Notes: a model not told the origin generated them from the sequence alone. Positions 17,182 to 26,563 are shown, counted from the stretch's first letter. The stretch: 64,000 nucleotides of DNA from Sphaerisporangium melleum (GCF_014646695.1 NZ_BMNT01000014.1:1-64000); one strand, 5' to 3'. Numbers and translations: made by a program.

Positions 17182-18096
17182 TTGAGCATGGACGGCGTGA
17201 AGCGCACGGTGCTGATCACGGCCCACACCGGCCGCGACCCGGCCGTCGAGAGCGCGCGGCTGGTGATCCACAGATTCCTCGGCGAGGGCTTCACGGTCCG
17301 CGTCATGGAGCCGGAGGCCGAGGAGATCGGCGCCCCCGGCGTCGACGTGGTCCCGGCGAGCCCGGCCGCCGCGGAGGACGCCGAGATGCTGCTGGTGCTG
17401 GGCGGCGACGGGACGCTGCTGCGCGCCGCCGAGCTGGCCCGCCCGGTCGGCACGCCGGTCCTCGGCATCAACCTCGGCCACGTCGGTTTCCTCGCCGAGG
17501 CCGAGATGGCCGACCTCGCCGAGGCCGTCGACCGCGTCGTCACCAGCCGGTACACCGTCGAGGAGCGCATGACGCTGGAGGTCGGGGTACGGGCCAACGG
17601 CGAGCTGCTGGCCTCCACCTGGGCGCTCAACGAGGCCAGCGTCGAAAAGCGCGACCGCATGCTGGAGGTCGTCGCCGAGATCGACGGGCGGCCCCTGTCC
17701 CGCTGGGGGTGCGACGGAGTGATCTGCGCCACCCCGACCGGGTCGACGGCGTACGCGTTCTCGGCGGGCGGGCCGGTGGTGTGGCCCGAGGTCGAGGCGC
17801 TGCTGCTGGTGCCCAACAGTGCCCACGCGCTGTTCGCCAGGCCCCTGGTGGTCTCGCCCCGGTCGAGCATCGCCGTCGAGATCCTGCCCGGAACCTCCGG
17901 CGGCGTCCTGTGGTGCGATGGGCGGCGCCGCTTCGACCTGCCGCCCGGCGTGCGGGTGGAGGTGCGCCGCGCCGACCTGCCGGTGCGGCTGGCGCGGCTG
18001 CACGACGCCGAGACCATCGGCGCCCCGTTCACCGACCGTCTGGTCGCCAAGTTCGACCTCCCGGTCCAGGGATGGCGCGGCCGCATACGCAAATGA
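17182..18096 (+). CDS. nadK: NAD kinase
   Basis: About 304 residues. The family signature GGDGTLLRAAEL (residues about 76-87) holds the catalytic Asp, followed by GINLGHVGFLAEAE, the NE motif in ALNEASVEK, and CDGVICATPTGSTAYAFSAGG, which binds NAD. It phosphorylates NAD to NADP using ATP or polyphosphate. TTG at 17182 lies six bases after GGAGGAG and is preferred over ATG 17188. The order tlyA-nadK-recN is conserved in mycobacteria, supporting a common transcript. Confidence 0.95.
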   Translation: MSMDGVKRTVLITAHTGRDPAVESARLVIHRFLGEGFTVRVMEPEAEEIGAPGVDVVPASPAAAEDAEMLLVLGGDGTLLRAAELARPVGTPVLGINLGHVGFLAEAEMADLAEAVDRVVTSRYTVEERMTLEVGVRANGELLASTWALNEASVEKRDRMLEVVAEIDGRPLSRWGCDGVICATPTGSTAYAFSAGGPVVWPEVEALLLVPNSAHALFARPLVVSPRSSIAVEILPGTSGGVLWCDGRRRFDLPPGVRVEVRRADLPVRLARLHDAETIGAPFTDRLVAKFDLPVQGWRGRIRK

Positions 18097-18330
18097 CCAG
18101 GTCAGGCAGGTCCGCCACCCGGTTCGCCCTGCCTTTCCTGGCCCGGAGACCCGCCCGGCCGAGCGGCGCCGGGGCCGTGCGGGCCACCCGGGGACAAGTC
18201 CCGGTCATCGAAAACCTTGGCGATTTACGCGTAGGATCGACCCCGCACAAGTGGTGACCGAGCCAAGCCCACACGGTCCGGCGAGGTGCCCGGACGGAAG
18301 GCGGCGCGGCGAAACGGCGGGAGGGACCCA

Positions 18331-20049
18331 GTGCGGCCACGGGTCGATGAGGTCCAGATCAAAGGGCTCGGGGTGATCGATGAGGCGGTCCTCCGGCTCT
18401 CATCGGGATTCACGGTCGTCACCGGCGAGACCGGCGCGGGCAAGACGATGGTCGTGACCGGGCTGGGGCTGCTGTTCGGCGGCCGGGCCGACCCCGCCCG
18501 CGTGCGCCCCGGAGCCGAGCGCGCCACCGTCGAGGGCACCCTGGTCGTCGAGCCCGGCGGCCGGGTCGCCCAGCAGGTGGAGGACATCGGCGGCCAGATC
18601 GAGGACGGCGAGCTCATCATCGCCAGGACGGTCTCCGCGGAGGGCCGGTCCCGTGCCTGGCTCGGCGGCCGGTCGGTGCCGGTCGGCACCCTGACCTACC
18701 TCGCCGAGGACCTCGTCGCCGTGCACGGCCAGATGGACCAGCAGCGGCTGCTCCAGCCGGGGCGCCAGCGCGCCGCCCTCGACCGGTACGCCGGCGAGGA
18801 GCTCGTCAAGCCGCTGCGCGCCTACCAGCAGGCGTACAAGCGGCACAAGGAGGCCGGCGAGGAGCTCCGGGAGCTCACCACCAGGGCGCGCGAGCGGGCA
18901 CAGGAGGCCGACCACCTGCGCTTCGGCCTGGAGGAGATCGAGAAGGCCGACCCCAAGCCGGGCGAGGAGGCCGAGCTCAAGCACGAGGAGGAGCGCCTCG
19001 CGCACGCCGACGCGCTCAAGAACGCCGCCGCGACCGCCCACACGGCGCTGCTCGGCGACCCCATGGCCGGCGCCCAGGGCCTGCAGGACGCCGTGTCGCT
19101 GCTGGGACAGGCACGCGCGGTCGTCGAGGCCGTCCGCGAGTACGACACCGCGCTCTCTGGCATCGCGGACCGGCTCGCCGAGGCCGGGTACCTGGTGTCG
19201 GACGTCGCCACCGAACTGGCCGCCTACACCGAGTCGGTCGACGCCGACCCGGCGCGGCTGGCCCTCGTCCAGGAGCGCCGGGCGGTGCTGAACGGTCTGA
19301 TGCGCAAGTACGGTGCGGACACCGAGGCCGTTCTCGAATGGGCGCGCCAGGCCGCGGACCGGGTCGGTGAGCTCGCCGGAGACGACGACCGCATCGCCGA
19401 GCTCACCCGCGAGCACGAGGAGCTGACGGCCCGGCTCACCGAGCTGGCCGCCGAGCTCACCGCGATCCGCGCCGCCGCCGCCGAGCGCTTCGGCGAGGCG
19501 GTGACCGCCGAGCTGTCCGCGCTGGCCATGCCGCACGCCCGCGTCGTCGTGGTGCTCACCCCCGCGGGCTCGTTCGGCCCCGACGGCGCCGACGAGATCG
19601 AACTGCGCATGATGTCCCACCCCGGCGCGCCGGCCCTGCCGCTGAACAAGGGCGCCTCCGGCGGCGAGCTGAGCCGGGTCATGCTGGCCATCGAGGTCGT
19701 CTTCGCGGGCGCCGACCCGGTGCCGACCTTCGTGTTCGACGAGGTCGACGCCGGCGTCGGCGGCAAGGCGGCGGTCGAGATCGGCAGGCGCCTGGCCCGG
19801 CTGGCCCGCACCGCGCAGGTCATCGTGGTCACCCACCTGCCGCAGGTCGCCGCGTTCGCCGACCAGCACCTGGTCGTCGAGAAGGCGGGCGACGGCAGCG
19901 TGGTGCGCAGCGGCGTCACCGCGCTCGACCGCGAGGGACGGGCCAGAGAGCTGGCCCGCATGCTGGCCGGGCTGGAGGACTCCGAGCTCGGCCGCGCCCA
20001 CGCCGAGGAGCTGCTGTCGAACGCCGCCGCCGACAAGGCGGAGGACTGA
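18331..20049 (+). CDS. recN: DNA repair protein RecN
   Basis: A 572-residue SMC-like ATPase acting in double-strand break repair. Walker A is TGETGAGKTMVV (about residues 32-43), the Gln-rich region VHGQMDQQRLLQPG follows, then a central coiled coil. The C-terminal signature is NKGASGGELSRVMLAIE, with Walker B TFVFDEVDAGVGG and the VTHLPQVAAFAD switch. The GTG at 18331 follows GGGAGGGA and gives the usual length; the frame is open further upstream but the extra residues are not family-like. A 234-base gap separates it from nadK, so it may have its own promoter. No good LexA or PafBC-type box was seen there. Confidence 0.95.
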   Translation: MRPRVDEVQIKGLGVIDEAVLRLSSGFTVVTGETGAGKTMVVTGLGLLFGGRADPARVRPGAERATVEGTLVVEPGGRVAQQVEDIGGQIEDGELIIARTVSAEGRSRAWLGGRSVPVGTLTYLAEDLVAVHGQMDQQRLLQPGRQRAALDRYAGEELVKPLRAYQQAYKRHKEAGEELRELTTRARERAQEADHLRFGLEEIEKADPKPGEEAELKHEEERLAHADALKNAAATAHTALLGDPMAGAQGLQDAVSLLGQARAVVEAVREYDTALSGIADRLAEAGYLVSDVATELAAYTESVDADPARLALVQERRAVLNGLMRKYGADTEAVLEWARQAADRVGELAGDDDRIAELTREHEELTARLTELAAELTAIRAAAAERFGEAVTAELSALAMPHARVVVVLTPAGSFGPDGADEIELRMMSHPGAPALPLNKGASGGELSRVMLAIEVVFAGADPVPTFVFDEVDAGVGGKAAVEIGRRLARLARTAQVIVVTHLPQVAAFADQHLVVEKAGDGSVVRSGVTALDREGRARELARMLAGLEDSELGRAHAEELLSNAAADKAED

Positions 20050-20248
20050 CCTCCGGGCCGGTCGCGTGCCGCCGCTCCCGCGCGCCGCGGTCGTGACAGG
20101 ACGCCGCGCAGGCGTGCGGGACGTCCTGCGGGGTAATCGCAACACGCGCGGCCGCCGCGGCCCCCGCCCGGCTTCCCACCGCACAAGACAACTGACACGC
20201 CGTGATGCGGGCACATCTTGGTCGCACGCTCTGGCAGGATGGTTCGTG

Positions 20249-21445
20249 ATGAAGGTGCCGACCTTGAGGGTTCAGGGGCTCCGCCGCAGGAAGGTCTCAG
20301 ATCTTCCCGGGGTGACGGCAGTGGCGAGGATCGACCGGCGCACCAAGGGGCTCACCAAACGCCTCCGGCCCGGGGAGATAGCGATCATCGATCATGTCGA
20401 CGTCGACCGGGTGAGCGCGGAGGCTCTTGTCGCGTGCGGCGTTTCGGTGGTGCTGAACGTCGCGGCGGGCATCAGCGGCCGCTACCCGAACCTCGGCCCG
20501 CAGATCCTGCTGAACGCGGGCGTCACCGTCATCGACAACGTCACCCCCGAGGTGTTCGACCGCGTCCGCGACGGCGACGTGGTGCGCGTCCACGACGGCG
20601 AGATCCACCTCGATGACGAGCTCGTCGGCAAGGGCGAGGTCGCCACTCCCGAGAGCGTCGCCGCCAAGATGGCCGAGGCGCGCGCGGGCCTGTCGGTCCA
20701 GATCGAGGACTTCGCCATCAACACGATGGAGTACATCCGCCGCGAGCGCGACCTGCTGCTCGACGGCGTGGGCGTCCCCGACATCCGCACCACGATGGAG
20801 GGCAGGCACGTCCTGGTGGTGGTGCGCGGCTACCACTACAAGGAGGACATCGCCACCCTCCGTCCCTACATCCGTGAGTACCGCCCCGTCCTGATCGGGG
20901 TGGACGGCGGCGCCGACGCGCTGCTGGAGGCCGGCTACCTGCCCGACCTCATCGTCGGCGACTTCGACTCGGTGTCCGAGCGCGCGCTGTGCTGCGGCGC
21001 CGAGCTGGTCGTGCACGCCTACCGCGACGGCCGGGCCCCAGGGCTGGAGCGCGTCCAGCAGCTCGGGCAGCAGGCCGTCGTCTTCCCGGCGACCGGCACC
21101 AGCGAGGACATCGCGATGCTGCTGGCCGACGACAAGGGCGCAAGCCTCATCGTCGCCGTCGGCACGCACGCCACCCTGGTGGAGTTCCTGGACAAGGGCC
21201 GCTCGGGCATGGCGAGCACCTTCCTCACCCGGCTGCGGGTCGGCGGCAAGCTGGTGGACGCCAAGGGAGTGAGCCGGCTCTACCGCAGCCGCATCTCGGT
21301 CGGCTCGCTTCTGCTGCTGGTGGCGACGGCGCTGATCACGGTGGGCGTGGTCCTGTGGTTCTCGCCGATGGGCAAGGTCTGGCTGAACGGGCTGCAGGAC
21401 GCCTGGAACGGTTTCATCTTCTGGCTGGTCGGAATCTTCTCGTGA
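20249..21445 (+). CDS. steA: SteA-type cytokinetic protein (thiamine pyrophosphokinase-like, one C-terminal membrane helix)
   Basis: A 398-residue protein. The middle carries the thiamine-pyrophosphokinase fold signature, DGGADALLEAGYLPDLIVGD then FDSVS, and the C-terminus has one membrane span (LLLLVATALITVGVVLWF) with a short tail, so it is membrane-anchored with its bulk in the cytoplasm. In Corynebacterium, SteA and SteB form a septal complex promoting daughter-cell separation; that role is transferred by homology and order. ATG 20249, or GTG one codon earlier, follows CAGGA. Its stop overlaps the steB start (GTGA). Confidence 0.9.
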   Translation: MKVPTLRVQGLRRRKVSDLPGVTAVARIDRRTKGLTKRLRPGEIAIIDHVDVDRVSAEALVACGVSVVLNVAAGISGRYPNLGPQILLNAGVTVIDNVTPEVFDRVRDGDVVRVHDGEIHLDDELVGKGEVATPESVAAKMAEARAGLSVQIEDFAINTMEYIRRERDLLLDGVGVPDIRTTMEGRHVLVVVRGYHYKEDIATLRPYIREYRPVLIGVDGGADALLEAGYLPDLIVGDFDSVSERALCCGAELVVHAYRDGRAPGLERVQQLGQQAVVFPATGTSEDIAMLLADDKGASLIVAVGTHATLVEFLDKGRSGMASTFLTRLRVGGKLVDAKGVSRLYRSRISVGSLLLLVATALITVGVVLWFSPMGKVWLNGLQDAWNGFIFWLVGIFS

Positions 21446-22413
21446 TCGATTTCCGCTATCACCTCGTCTCCATCGTCGCGATCTTCCTCGCGCTGGCCGT
21501 CGGCATCGTGCTGGGCAGCACGGTGCTGAACGCCCCGCTGGTCGCCTCCACCGAGGCGGTCTCCGCGCAGTTGCAGGCGGACAACGCCGAGCTGCGCTCC
21601 CGGGTCGGCGTCGCGCAGGCCCGCGGCTCGGCCGGTGACGCCTTCGTCGCCGACCGGCTCCCGCAGCTCGTCCAGGGCGCCCTGGCCGGCGAGCGGGTCC
21701 TGATCGTCGAGGCGCCCGGGGCCGACACCAAGCTCCGCGAGCCGCTGCAGAACGTCGTCACGGCGGCCGGGGCCGTGGTGAGCGGCCGGATCACCCTCAC
21801 CGAGAAGTACCTCAACGCCGAGCAGGCGGTGACGCTGGACGAGCTGGCCACCAGCGTCAAGCCCTCCGGCCTGGAGTTCGCCCTCAACGCCACGCCCTAT
21901 GACAAGGCGGCCGCCGTGCTGACCGGCGCTCTGATGACCGCCGACAAGGCCCAGGCGGGCAAGGAGGATCCGGCGGGCGCCGCGCTGCTCGACTCCTTCC
22001 AGCGCGACGGGCTGCTGACCGTGGAGGGAGAGGCCGCCAAGCGCGCCACCCTCGCCCTGGTCGTGGCCCCCGCCGCGCCGTTCGAGGGCGAGGCCGCCGA
22101 CGCGCAGAACGCCGCCGTCGTGTCGCTGGCCGCCCGGCTCGACGAGGGTGGCCAGGGCGCCGTCATCGCCGGGACGGTGCCCACCTCCGCGACGGCCGGC
22201 GTCATCGGCGCGCTGCGCGCCGAGAGCGAGGCCTCCTCGAAGGTCTCCACCGTCGACGACGTCGATATGGCCATCGGGCAGGCCGTGGTGGTCTACGCTC
22301 TGCGGGAGCAGGCCGCCGGAGAGGTCGGGCAGTACGGCCTCGGCTCCGACGCCACGGCACTCGAACCGACCTCCTTGGCCGCGCCCACGCCCACCCCTGC
22401 GGCGGGCGGCTGA
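21442..22413 (+). CDS. steB: SteB/MctB-family membrane-anchored protein
   Basis: A 323-residue protein with an N-terminal membrane helix (HLVSIVAIFLALAVGIVLGS), a short coiled coil (SAQLQADNAELRSRV), and an extracytoplasmic domain of about 230 residues ending in a Pro/Thr-rich tail. It belongs to the family named MctB (copper transport protein) in Mycobacterium and SteB in Corynebacterium. Because steA overlaps it by four bases, the cell-separation role is the better context-based call. GTG start at 21442. No metal-binding Cys/Met/His cluster is visible to support copper handling. Confidence 0.88.
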   Translation: MIDFRYHLVSIVAIFLALAVGIVLGSTVLNAPLVASTEAVSAQLQADNAELRSRVGVAQARGSAGDAFVADRLPQLVQGALAGERVLIVEAPGADTKLREPLQNVVTAAGAVVSGRITLTEKYLNAEQAVTLDELATSVKPSGLEFALNATPYDKAAAVLTGALMTADKAQAGKEDPAGAALLDSFQRDGLLTVEGEAAKRATLALVVAPAAPFEGEAADAQNAAVVSLAARLDEGGQGAVIAGTVPTSATAGVIGALRAESEASSKVSTVDDVDMAIGQAVVVYALREQAAGEVGQYGLGSDATALEPTSLAAPTPTPAAGG

Positions 22414-22539
22414 CCGGGCGCACCGCGAGCGCGGCCCGCCCACCGTGCATCCGGCCGCCGGTTCCCGCGGACGGCCGCCCCGTCCTGACGACCCGTGCCG
22501 GCTCCCGCGCCGGACGCTCCTGATGAAGAGGGATCAGCA

Positions 22540-23430
22540 GTGGCCCATCGCACCTGGCTCGGCGCCCTGACCGGCGCGGCCCTCGGCGCCGTCGCCGCCC
22601 GCGCCGCCTACGCGGCGTTCACCCGCCGCCCTCCGATCGGCGACGAGAAGACCTGGACGCGCACCAACCACCGCGGTGAGCCGCTCACCCTGCTGGAGGG
22701 CCCGGCGTTCGTCGCGGGCGCCGGCGCGGCGGCGGCACTGGCGCCCGGCCTGCCGGTGCGCGCCCGCGCCGCGGCCCTGCTGGCCACCGCGGGCAGCGGA
22801 GCCCTCGGGGCGTACGACGACCTGCGCGGGGCCACCTCGTCCAAGGGCTTCAAGGGCCACCTGGCCGCCCTGGCGCGCGGCGAGGTCACCAGCGGAGCGG
22901 TCAAGATCCTCGGCATCGGCGCCGCGGGCCTGGCCGCCGCCGCGCTCCTGCCGAGCCGGCCGGGGGAGAAGGGCGGGCCGCTGGCCCGCGCCGCCGGCAC
23001 GCTCGCCGACGGCGCGCTGATCGCCGGGGCCGCCAACCTGGCCAACCTGTTCGACCTGCGGCCCGGCCGCGCCATCAAGGTGGGGCTGCTGACCGGTGGC
23101 CCGCTGCTCGCGGTCTCGCTCGCCAAGGCGCGGGCGGGCGGGCCGGGCACCGCGGCGGCGGCCCTGGCCGCGGCCCCGCTCGGCGCGGGCCTGGCTCTGC
23201 TGCCCGAAGACCTCGGCGAGCGCGCCATGCTCGGCGACGCCGGGGCCAACGCGCTCGGGGCGCTGCTCGGCGTCGCCGCCGTCGCGAGCCTGGACCGCCG
23301 CTCGCGCCTGGCCGTGCTCGGCACGGTCGCCGCGCTCACCGCCGCCTCCGAGAAGGTCAGCTTCACCAAGGTCATCGCCGGCAACCCGGTGCTCAACCGG
23401 CTCGACATGCTGGGCCGCCGTCCCGCATGA
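22540..23430 (+). CDS. MraY/WecA-like glycosyltransferase family 4 membrane protein
   Basis: A 296-residue Ala/Leu/Gly-rich multispan protein. It keeps the polyprenyl-phosphate sugar-phosphate transferase pattern: GAYDDLRG, NLANLFDLRPGRAIKV and the C-terminal LGDAGANALGALLG. It lacks the usual MraY HH/HGG loop, so it is a divergent GT4 member, not the essential MraY. Such proteins transfer a sugar-1-phosphate to undecaprenyl phosphate; the sugar is unknown. GTG 22540 follows AGAGGGA. Its stop overlaps the next start (ATGA), coupling it to a MurJ-like flippase, which suggests a lipid-linked precursor made and flipped by this pair. Confidence 0.8.
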   Translation: MAHRTWLGALTGAALGAVAARAAYAAFTRRPPIGDEKTWTRTNHRGEPLTLLEGPAFVAGAGAAAALAPGLPVRARAAALLATAGSGALGAYDDLRGATSSKGFKGHLAALARGEVTSGAVKILGIGAAGLAAAALLPSRPGEKGGPLARAAGTLADGALIAGAANLANLFDLRPGRAIKVGLLTGGPLLAVSLAKARAGGPGTAAAALAAAPLGAGLALLPEDLGERAMLGDAGANALGALLGVAAVASLDRRSRLAVLGTVAALTAASEKVSFTKVIAGNPVLNRLDMLGRRPA

Positions 23431-25112
23431 CCGCACGGGTGGGCCGGGGCCTCGCCGCCGCGGCGGTCCTGATCGGGGCCGTCACGGTGCTGGCACGGGT
23501 GGTCGGCTTCGCCAAGCAGCTCGTCCTGGCCCGCACGATCGGCACCGGCTGCCTCGGCACGGCCTACACCACCGCCAACGGGCTGCCCAACATCATCTTC
23601 GAGGTCGTCGCCGGCGGCGCCCTGGCCGGCATGGTGGTCCCCGTGCTGGCCGGCGCGGCCACCCGCGCCGCGGCCCCGGCGGTCGCCCGCGCGGGGGCCG
23701 GGTCGGCGCCGGGCGAGGCGGCGGAGCAGGAGAGCGCCGAGCAGGCCCGGGAGCGGGTCGGGCAGATCACCTCCGCGCTGCTCACCTGGGTGCTGGTGCT
23801 GCTGGTCCCGCTCGGCGTCCTCACCGCCCTGGCCGCCCGCCCGCTGATCGTGCTGTTCACCGGGCAGGTGTCCGGCTGCCAGGCCCAGGCGGGCGATCTG
23901 GTGGGCATGGCCACCCGGATGCTCGTCGTGTTCGCCCCGCAGATCCCGCTGTACGGCCTGGCCGTGGTGCTGTACGGGGTGCTGCAGGCCCACCGCCGCT
24001 TCGCCGCCCCGGCCGCCGCCCCGCTGGTGTCCAGCCTGGTGGTCATCGTCGCCTACCTGCTGTTCACCCCGCTCGGCCACGGGACGGTCGACCCGCTCGC
24101 CGAGGTGCCGCGCCCCGCCGAGCTCGCCCTGTCGGTGGGCACCACGCTGGGCGTGCTCGCGCTGGTCGTCACCGTGATCGGCCCCTTCTCCCGGCTCGGC
24201 CTGCGGCTGCGGCCCACCCTGCGCTTCCCCGCCGGGGTCGCCGCGCGGGTGCGCCGCCTGGCCGCGGCCGGGCTCGGCGCGCTTCTCGCCCAGCAGGCCG
24301 CCACGGCGCTGGTGCTCTGGCTCGCCAACCGGTACTTCGGAGCGGGCGGGAGCGCCGGGTACGGCTTCGCCTGGGCGATCTACCAGGTGCCCTACGCGGT
24401 CCTGGCCGTGCCCATCGCCACCAGCGCCTTCCCCGCGCTGTCCGCCCGCGCCGAGGACGGCGACCGCGACGGGTTCGCCGCGCTGTCCGCACGGACCACC
24501 CGGGCCGTCGTGCTGGTGTCCGGGCTCGCCGCCGGGGTGCTCGCCGCCGTCGCGGCACCGGTCGCCGCCGTGTTCGTCTCCGGCATCCCCGGCCAGGTCA
24601 GCGTCGCGGAGCTGGCCCGGGCCATCGCGCTGTTCGCCCCCGGCCTGGTCGGGTACGGGCTGCTCGCCCACCTCGGCCGCGTCCTGTACGCCCAGGGGAG
24701 GGGGAGGGCCGCCGCGGCCGGCACGGTGGCCGGCTGGCTGGTGGTCATGGCGGCCCAGGCGGCGTTCGCGGCGGTTTCGCCCGAGGGGTGGAGGCTCGGC
24801 GGGCTGGCCCTGGGCAGCACGGTGGGCATGACCGCGGGCGGGGCTCTGCTGCTGGTGGCGGTGGCCCGGCCGCACGGCGCGGCGGCGCTGGCCGGGCTCG
24901 CCCGGGCGTCGCTCGCGGCGGTGCTCGGCGGTGGCGCCGGCTTCCTGGCCGGATGGTGGGTCACCACCCTGCTGCCCACCGGCGGCCCGGTCGCCGGGGC
25001 GGGCGTGGCCGTGCTCGCGGGCGCGGCGGCGCTGGTGGCGTCCCTGGCGGTGGCACTGGCGGTCGACCGGCACGACATCACGGCGGCCCTGCCCCGGGTG
25101 CGACGCGGGTGA
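23427..25112 (+). CDS. MurJ/MviN-like lipid-linked oligosaccharide flippase
   Basis: A 561-residue polytopic protein of the MOP superfamily with about 14 predicted helices. N-terminal hallmarks are LARVVGFAKQLVLARTIG and a GLPNIIFEVVAGGALAGMVV segment, the counterpart of the MurJ LPNxFRRL-AEGAF region. An Ala/Glu-rich cytoplasmic insert lies near residues 75-110. MurJ proteins flip lipid II; this copy differs from canonical MurJ in that segment and is coupled to an atypical GT4, so it may handle another lipid-linked sugar or be a second MurJ. The full genome would decide between these. Confidence 0.82.
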   Translation: MTARVGRGLAAAAVLIGAVTVLARVVGFAKQLVLARTIGTGCLGTAYTTANGLPNIIFEVVAGGALAGMVVPVLAGAATRAAAPAVARAGAGSAPGEAAEQESAEQARERVGQITSALLTWVLVLLVPLGVLTALAARPLIVLFTGQVSGCQAQAGDLVGMATRMLVVFAPQIPLYGLAVVLYGVLQAHRRFAAPAAAPLVSSLVVIVAYLLFTPLGHGTVDPLAEVPRPAELALSVGTTLGVLALVVTVIGPFSRLGLRLRPTLRFPAGVAARVRRLAAAGLGALLAQQAATALVLWLANRYFGAGGSAGYGFAWAIYQVPYAVLAVPIATSAFPALSARAEDGDRDGFAALSARTTRAVVLVSGLAAGVLAAVAAPVAAVFVSGIPGQVSVAELARAIALFAPGLVGYGLLAHLGRVLYAQGRGRAAAAGTVAGWLVVMAAQAAFAAVSPEGWRLGGLALGSTVGMTAGGALLLVAVARPHGAAALAGLARASLAAVLGGGAGFLAGWWVTTLLPTGGPVAGAGVAVLAGAAALVASLAVALAVDRHDITAALPRVRRG

Positions 25113-25255
25113 AACGGTTCCCAGGCCGCGTCGCCGCCTGGTGGCACGGGTCATCCACCGGCGGTGGGCACGGCGGTCCGGTGGCGGGTGCGACCGGGTG
25201 ATGGCGCTCCCCGGCGGGCGGGGAGCGGGAGCGGTGACGGAAGGGGAGTGTCGCA

Positions 25256-26377
25256 GTGGCTGAGACGGCGCGGCGCGTGGCGCTGGTGCTCGGGACGAGC
25301 ACCGGCGGAGTGGGACGGCACGTGCGGATGCTCGCCGAAGGGCTGGCCCGCGAGGGACACCGGGTCGTGGTGGCGGGCCCGGCGAGCACCGAGGCAGCCT
25401 TCGGCTTCTCCACCGTCGCCCCCTTCGCGGAGGTTCCCGTCTCCGACCGTCCCCGCCCGGCCGCCGACGCCCGGGCTGTGCTGCGCCTGCGCGCGCTGAC
25501 GGCGGGGGCCGACGTGGTGCACGCCCACGGGCTGCGCGCCGGCGCGCTGGCGGCCCTGGCGCTCACCGGGCGCCGCGCCGCCCTGGTGGTCACCCTGCAC
25601 AACGCGCTGACCACGTCAGGGGTGATCGGCGCGGTGTACGGCCTGCTGGAGCGCATCGTCGCCCGGCGTGCCCACCTGGTGCTGGTCGTCGCCCCCGACC
25701 TCGGTGAACGGATGGCCGCCCGCGGCGCCAGGCGGGTGGCCGCCGCCGTCGTGCCGGCGCCGCCGCTGCGCCCTCCCGCAAGGCCCGCCGCCGAGGTGCG
25801 CGCCGGACTGCGGCCTCCCGGCCACGAGCAGGACACCGGGCCGATCCTCCTCACGATCGCCCGACTGGCCCAGCAGAAGGGCCTTTCCACCCTGCTGGAC
25901 GCCGCGCGCGGGCCCTACGGGCAGGACGCCGCGGCCCCGCTGTTCGTGGTCGCGGGGGAGGGGCCGCTGCGTGGCGCGCTGCAGGAGCGCATCGACGCCG
26001 AGGCGCTGCCGGTCCGGCTGCTCGGGGACCGGGCCGATGTGGCCGACCTGCTCGGGGCAGCCGACGCGGTGATCGTCCCCAGCCGCTGGGAGGGGCAGCC
26101 GCTCAGCGTGCAGGAGGCGCTGCGGGCCGGCCGTCCGATCATCGCCACCGCCGTCGGGGGCATCCCCGGCATGGTCGGCGACGCCGCACTGCTCGTCCCG
26201 CCCGGGGACGCGGCCGCCCTGCGGGCGCAGATCGCCGGGCTGCTCGGCGACCCCGGGCTCGCCGGACGCCTGTCGGCCGCCGCGGCGGCTCGCCCGCTCC
26301 CGGGCGAGCAGGACGCGCTGAGCGCGGCCGTGGCGGCCTACGAGGCGGCACGGCAGGCGGCGGGAGGTCACGGCTGA
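25256..26377 (+). CDS. GT-B glycosyltransferase, family 4
   Basis: A 373-residue cytoplasmic GT-B enzyme. The acceptor domain begins with ALVLGTSTGGVGRHVRMLAE and contains VHAHGLRAGALA; the donor domain has ILLTIARLAQQKGLSTLLDA, then VIVPSRWEGQPLSVQEALRA (E-x7-E motif) and PIIATAVGGIPGMVGD. It transfers a nucleotide-sugar glycosyl unit with retention. GTG start seven bases after AAGGGGAG. It lies 143 bases after the MurJ-like gene on the same strand, so it may decorate the lipid-linked intermediate of that cluster. Donor and acceptor cannot be read from sequence. Confidence 0.88.
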   Translation: MAETARRVALVLGTSTGGVGRHVRMLAEGLAREGHRVVVAGPASTEAAFGFSTVAPFAEVPVSDRPRPAADARAVLRLRALTAGADVVHAHGLRAGALAALALTGRRAALVVTLHNALTTSGVIGAVYGLLERIVARRAHLVLVVAPDLGERMAARGARRVAAAVVPAPPLRPPARPAAEVRAGLRPPGHEQDTGPILLTIARLAQQKGLSTLLDAARGPYGQDAAAPLFVVAGEGPLRGALQERIDAEALPVRLLGDRADVADLLGAADAVIVPSRWEGQPLSVQEALRAGRPIIATAVGGIPGMVGDAALLVPPGDAAALRAQIAGLLGDPGLAGRLSAAAAARPLPGEQDALSAAVAAYEAARQAAGGHG

Positions 26378-26420
26378 CCACGGCTGGCCGCGCCGCCACG
26401 GCGGTGCGCGCAAACCTTGA

Positions 26421-26450
26421 TTAGGTAGGGCTTACTCGCTCGCCTATACT
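26421..26450 (+). promoter_or_regulatory. Candidate terC promoter with DtxR-like box
   Basis: A clear -10, TATACT (26445-26450), is preceded after 18 bases by TTAGGT (26421-26426), a weak -35. The spacer region reads TTAGGTAGGGCTTACTC, which matches 11 of 19 positions of the DtxR/IdeR iron-box consensus by my count. Transcription would start about 26457, just where the riboswitch begins. The box is suggestive only. Confidence 0.45.
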
Positions 26451-26454
26451 CCTC

Positions 26455-26563
26455 GGCGAGGGGGGGAGTATCCCTTCGCGACAGCCTCGTCATCACGGTG
26501 CGTCCCCTATGGCGCGCCCGGGGCTGCCGGTCCGCGGACGCATGCGGGCGGGAGAGACCTCCG
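26455..26563 (+). ncRNA. yybP-ykoY-type (Mn2+-sensing) riboswitch
   Basis: The leader of the TerC gene has the hallmarks of this class: 5' GGGGGGAGTA (26461-26470), the internal CTTCGCGACAGCCTCGTCAT block followed by CACGGTG, a long GC-rich arm, and the closing GAGACCTCC (26554-26562) that pairs with the 5' G-tract. TerC proteins are established targets of this class (for example E. coli alx). The closing strand also pairs with the ribosome-binding site: ACCTCCGGC (26557-26565) with GCCGGAGGT (26578-26586). So ligand binding should free the site and switch translation on. The structure was folded by eye. Confidence 0.85.

Noticed and set aside
15882-18092. 736-codon minus-strand frame
   Set aside because: Antisense to tlyA and nadK; random composition.
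18200-18330. SOS or PafBC-type box upstream of recN
   Set aside because: TTGGCGATT and TAGGAT are present but separated by 6 rather than 8 bases with a poor match; no LexA palindrome seen.
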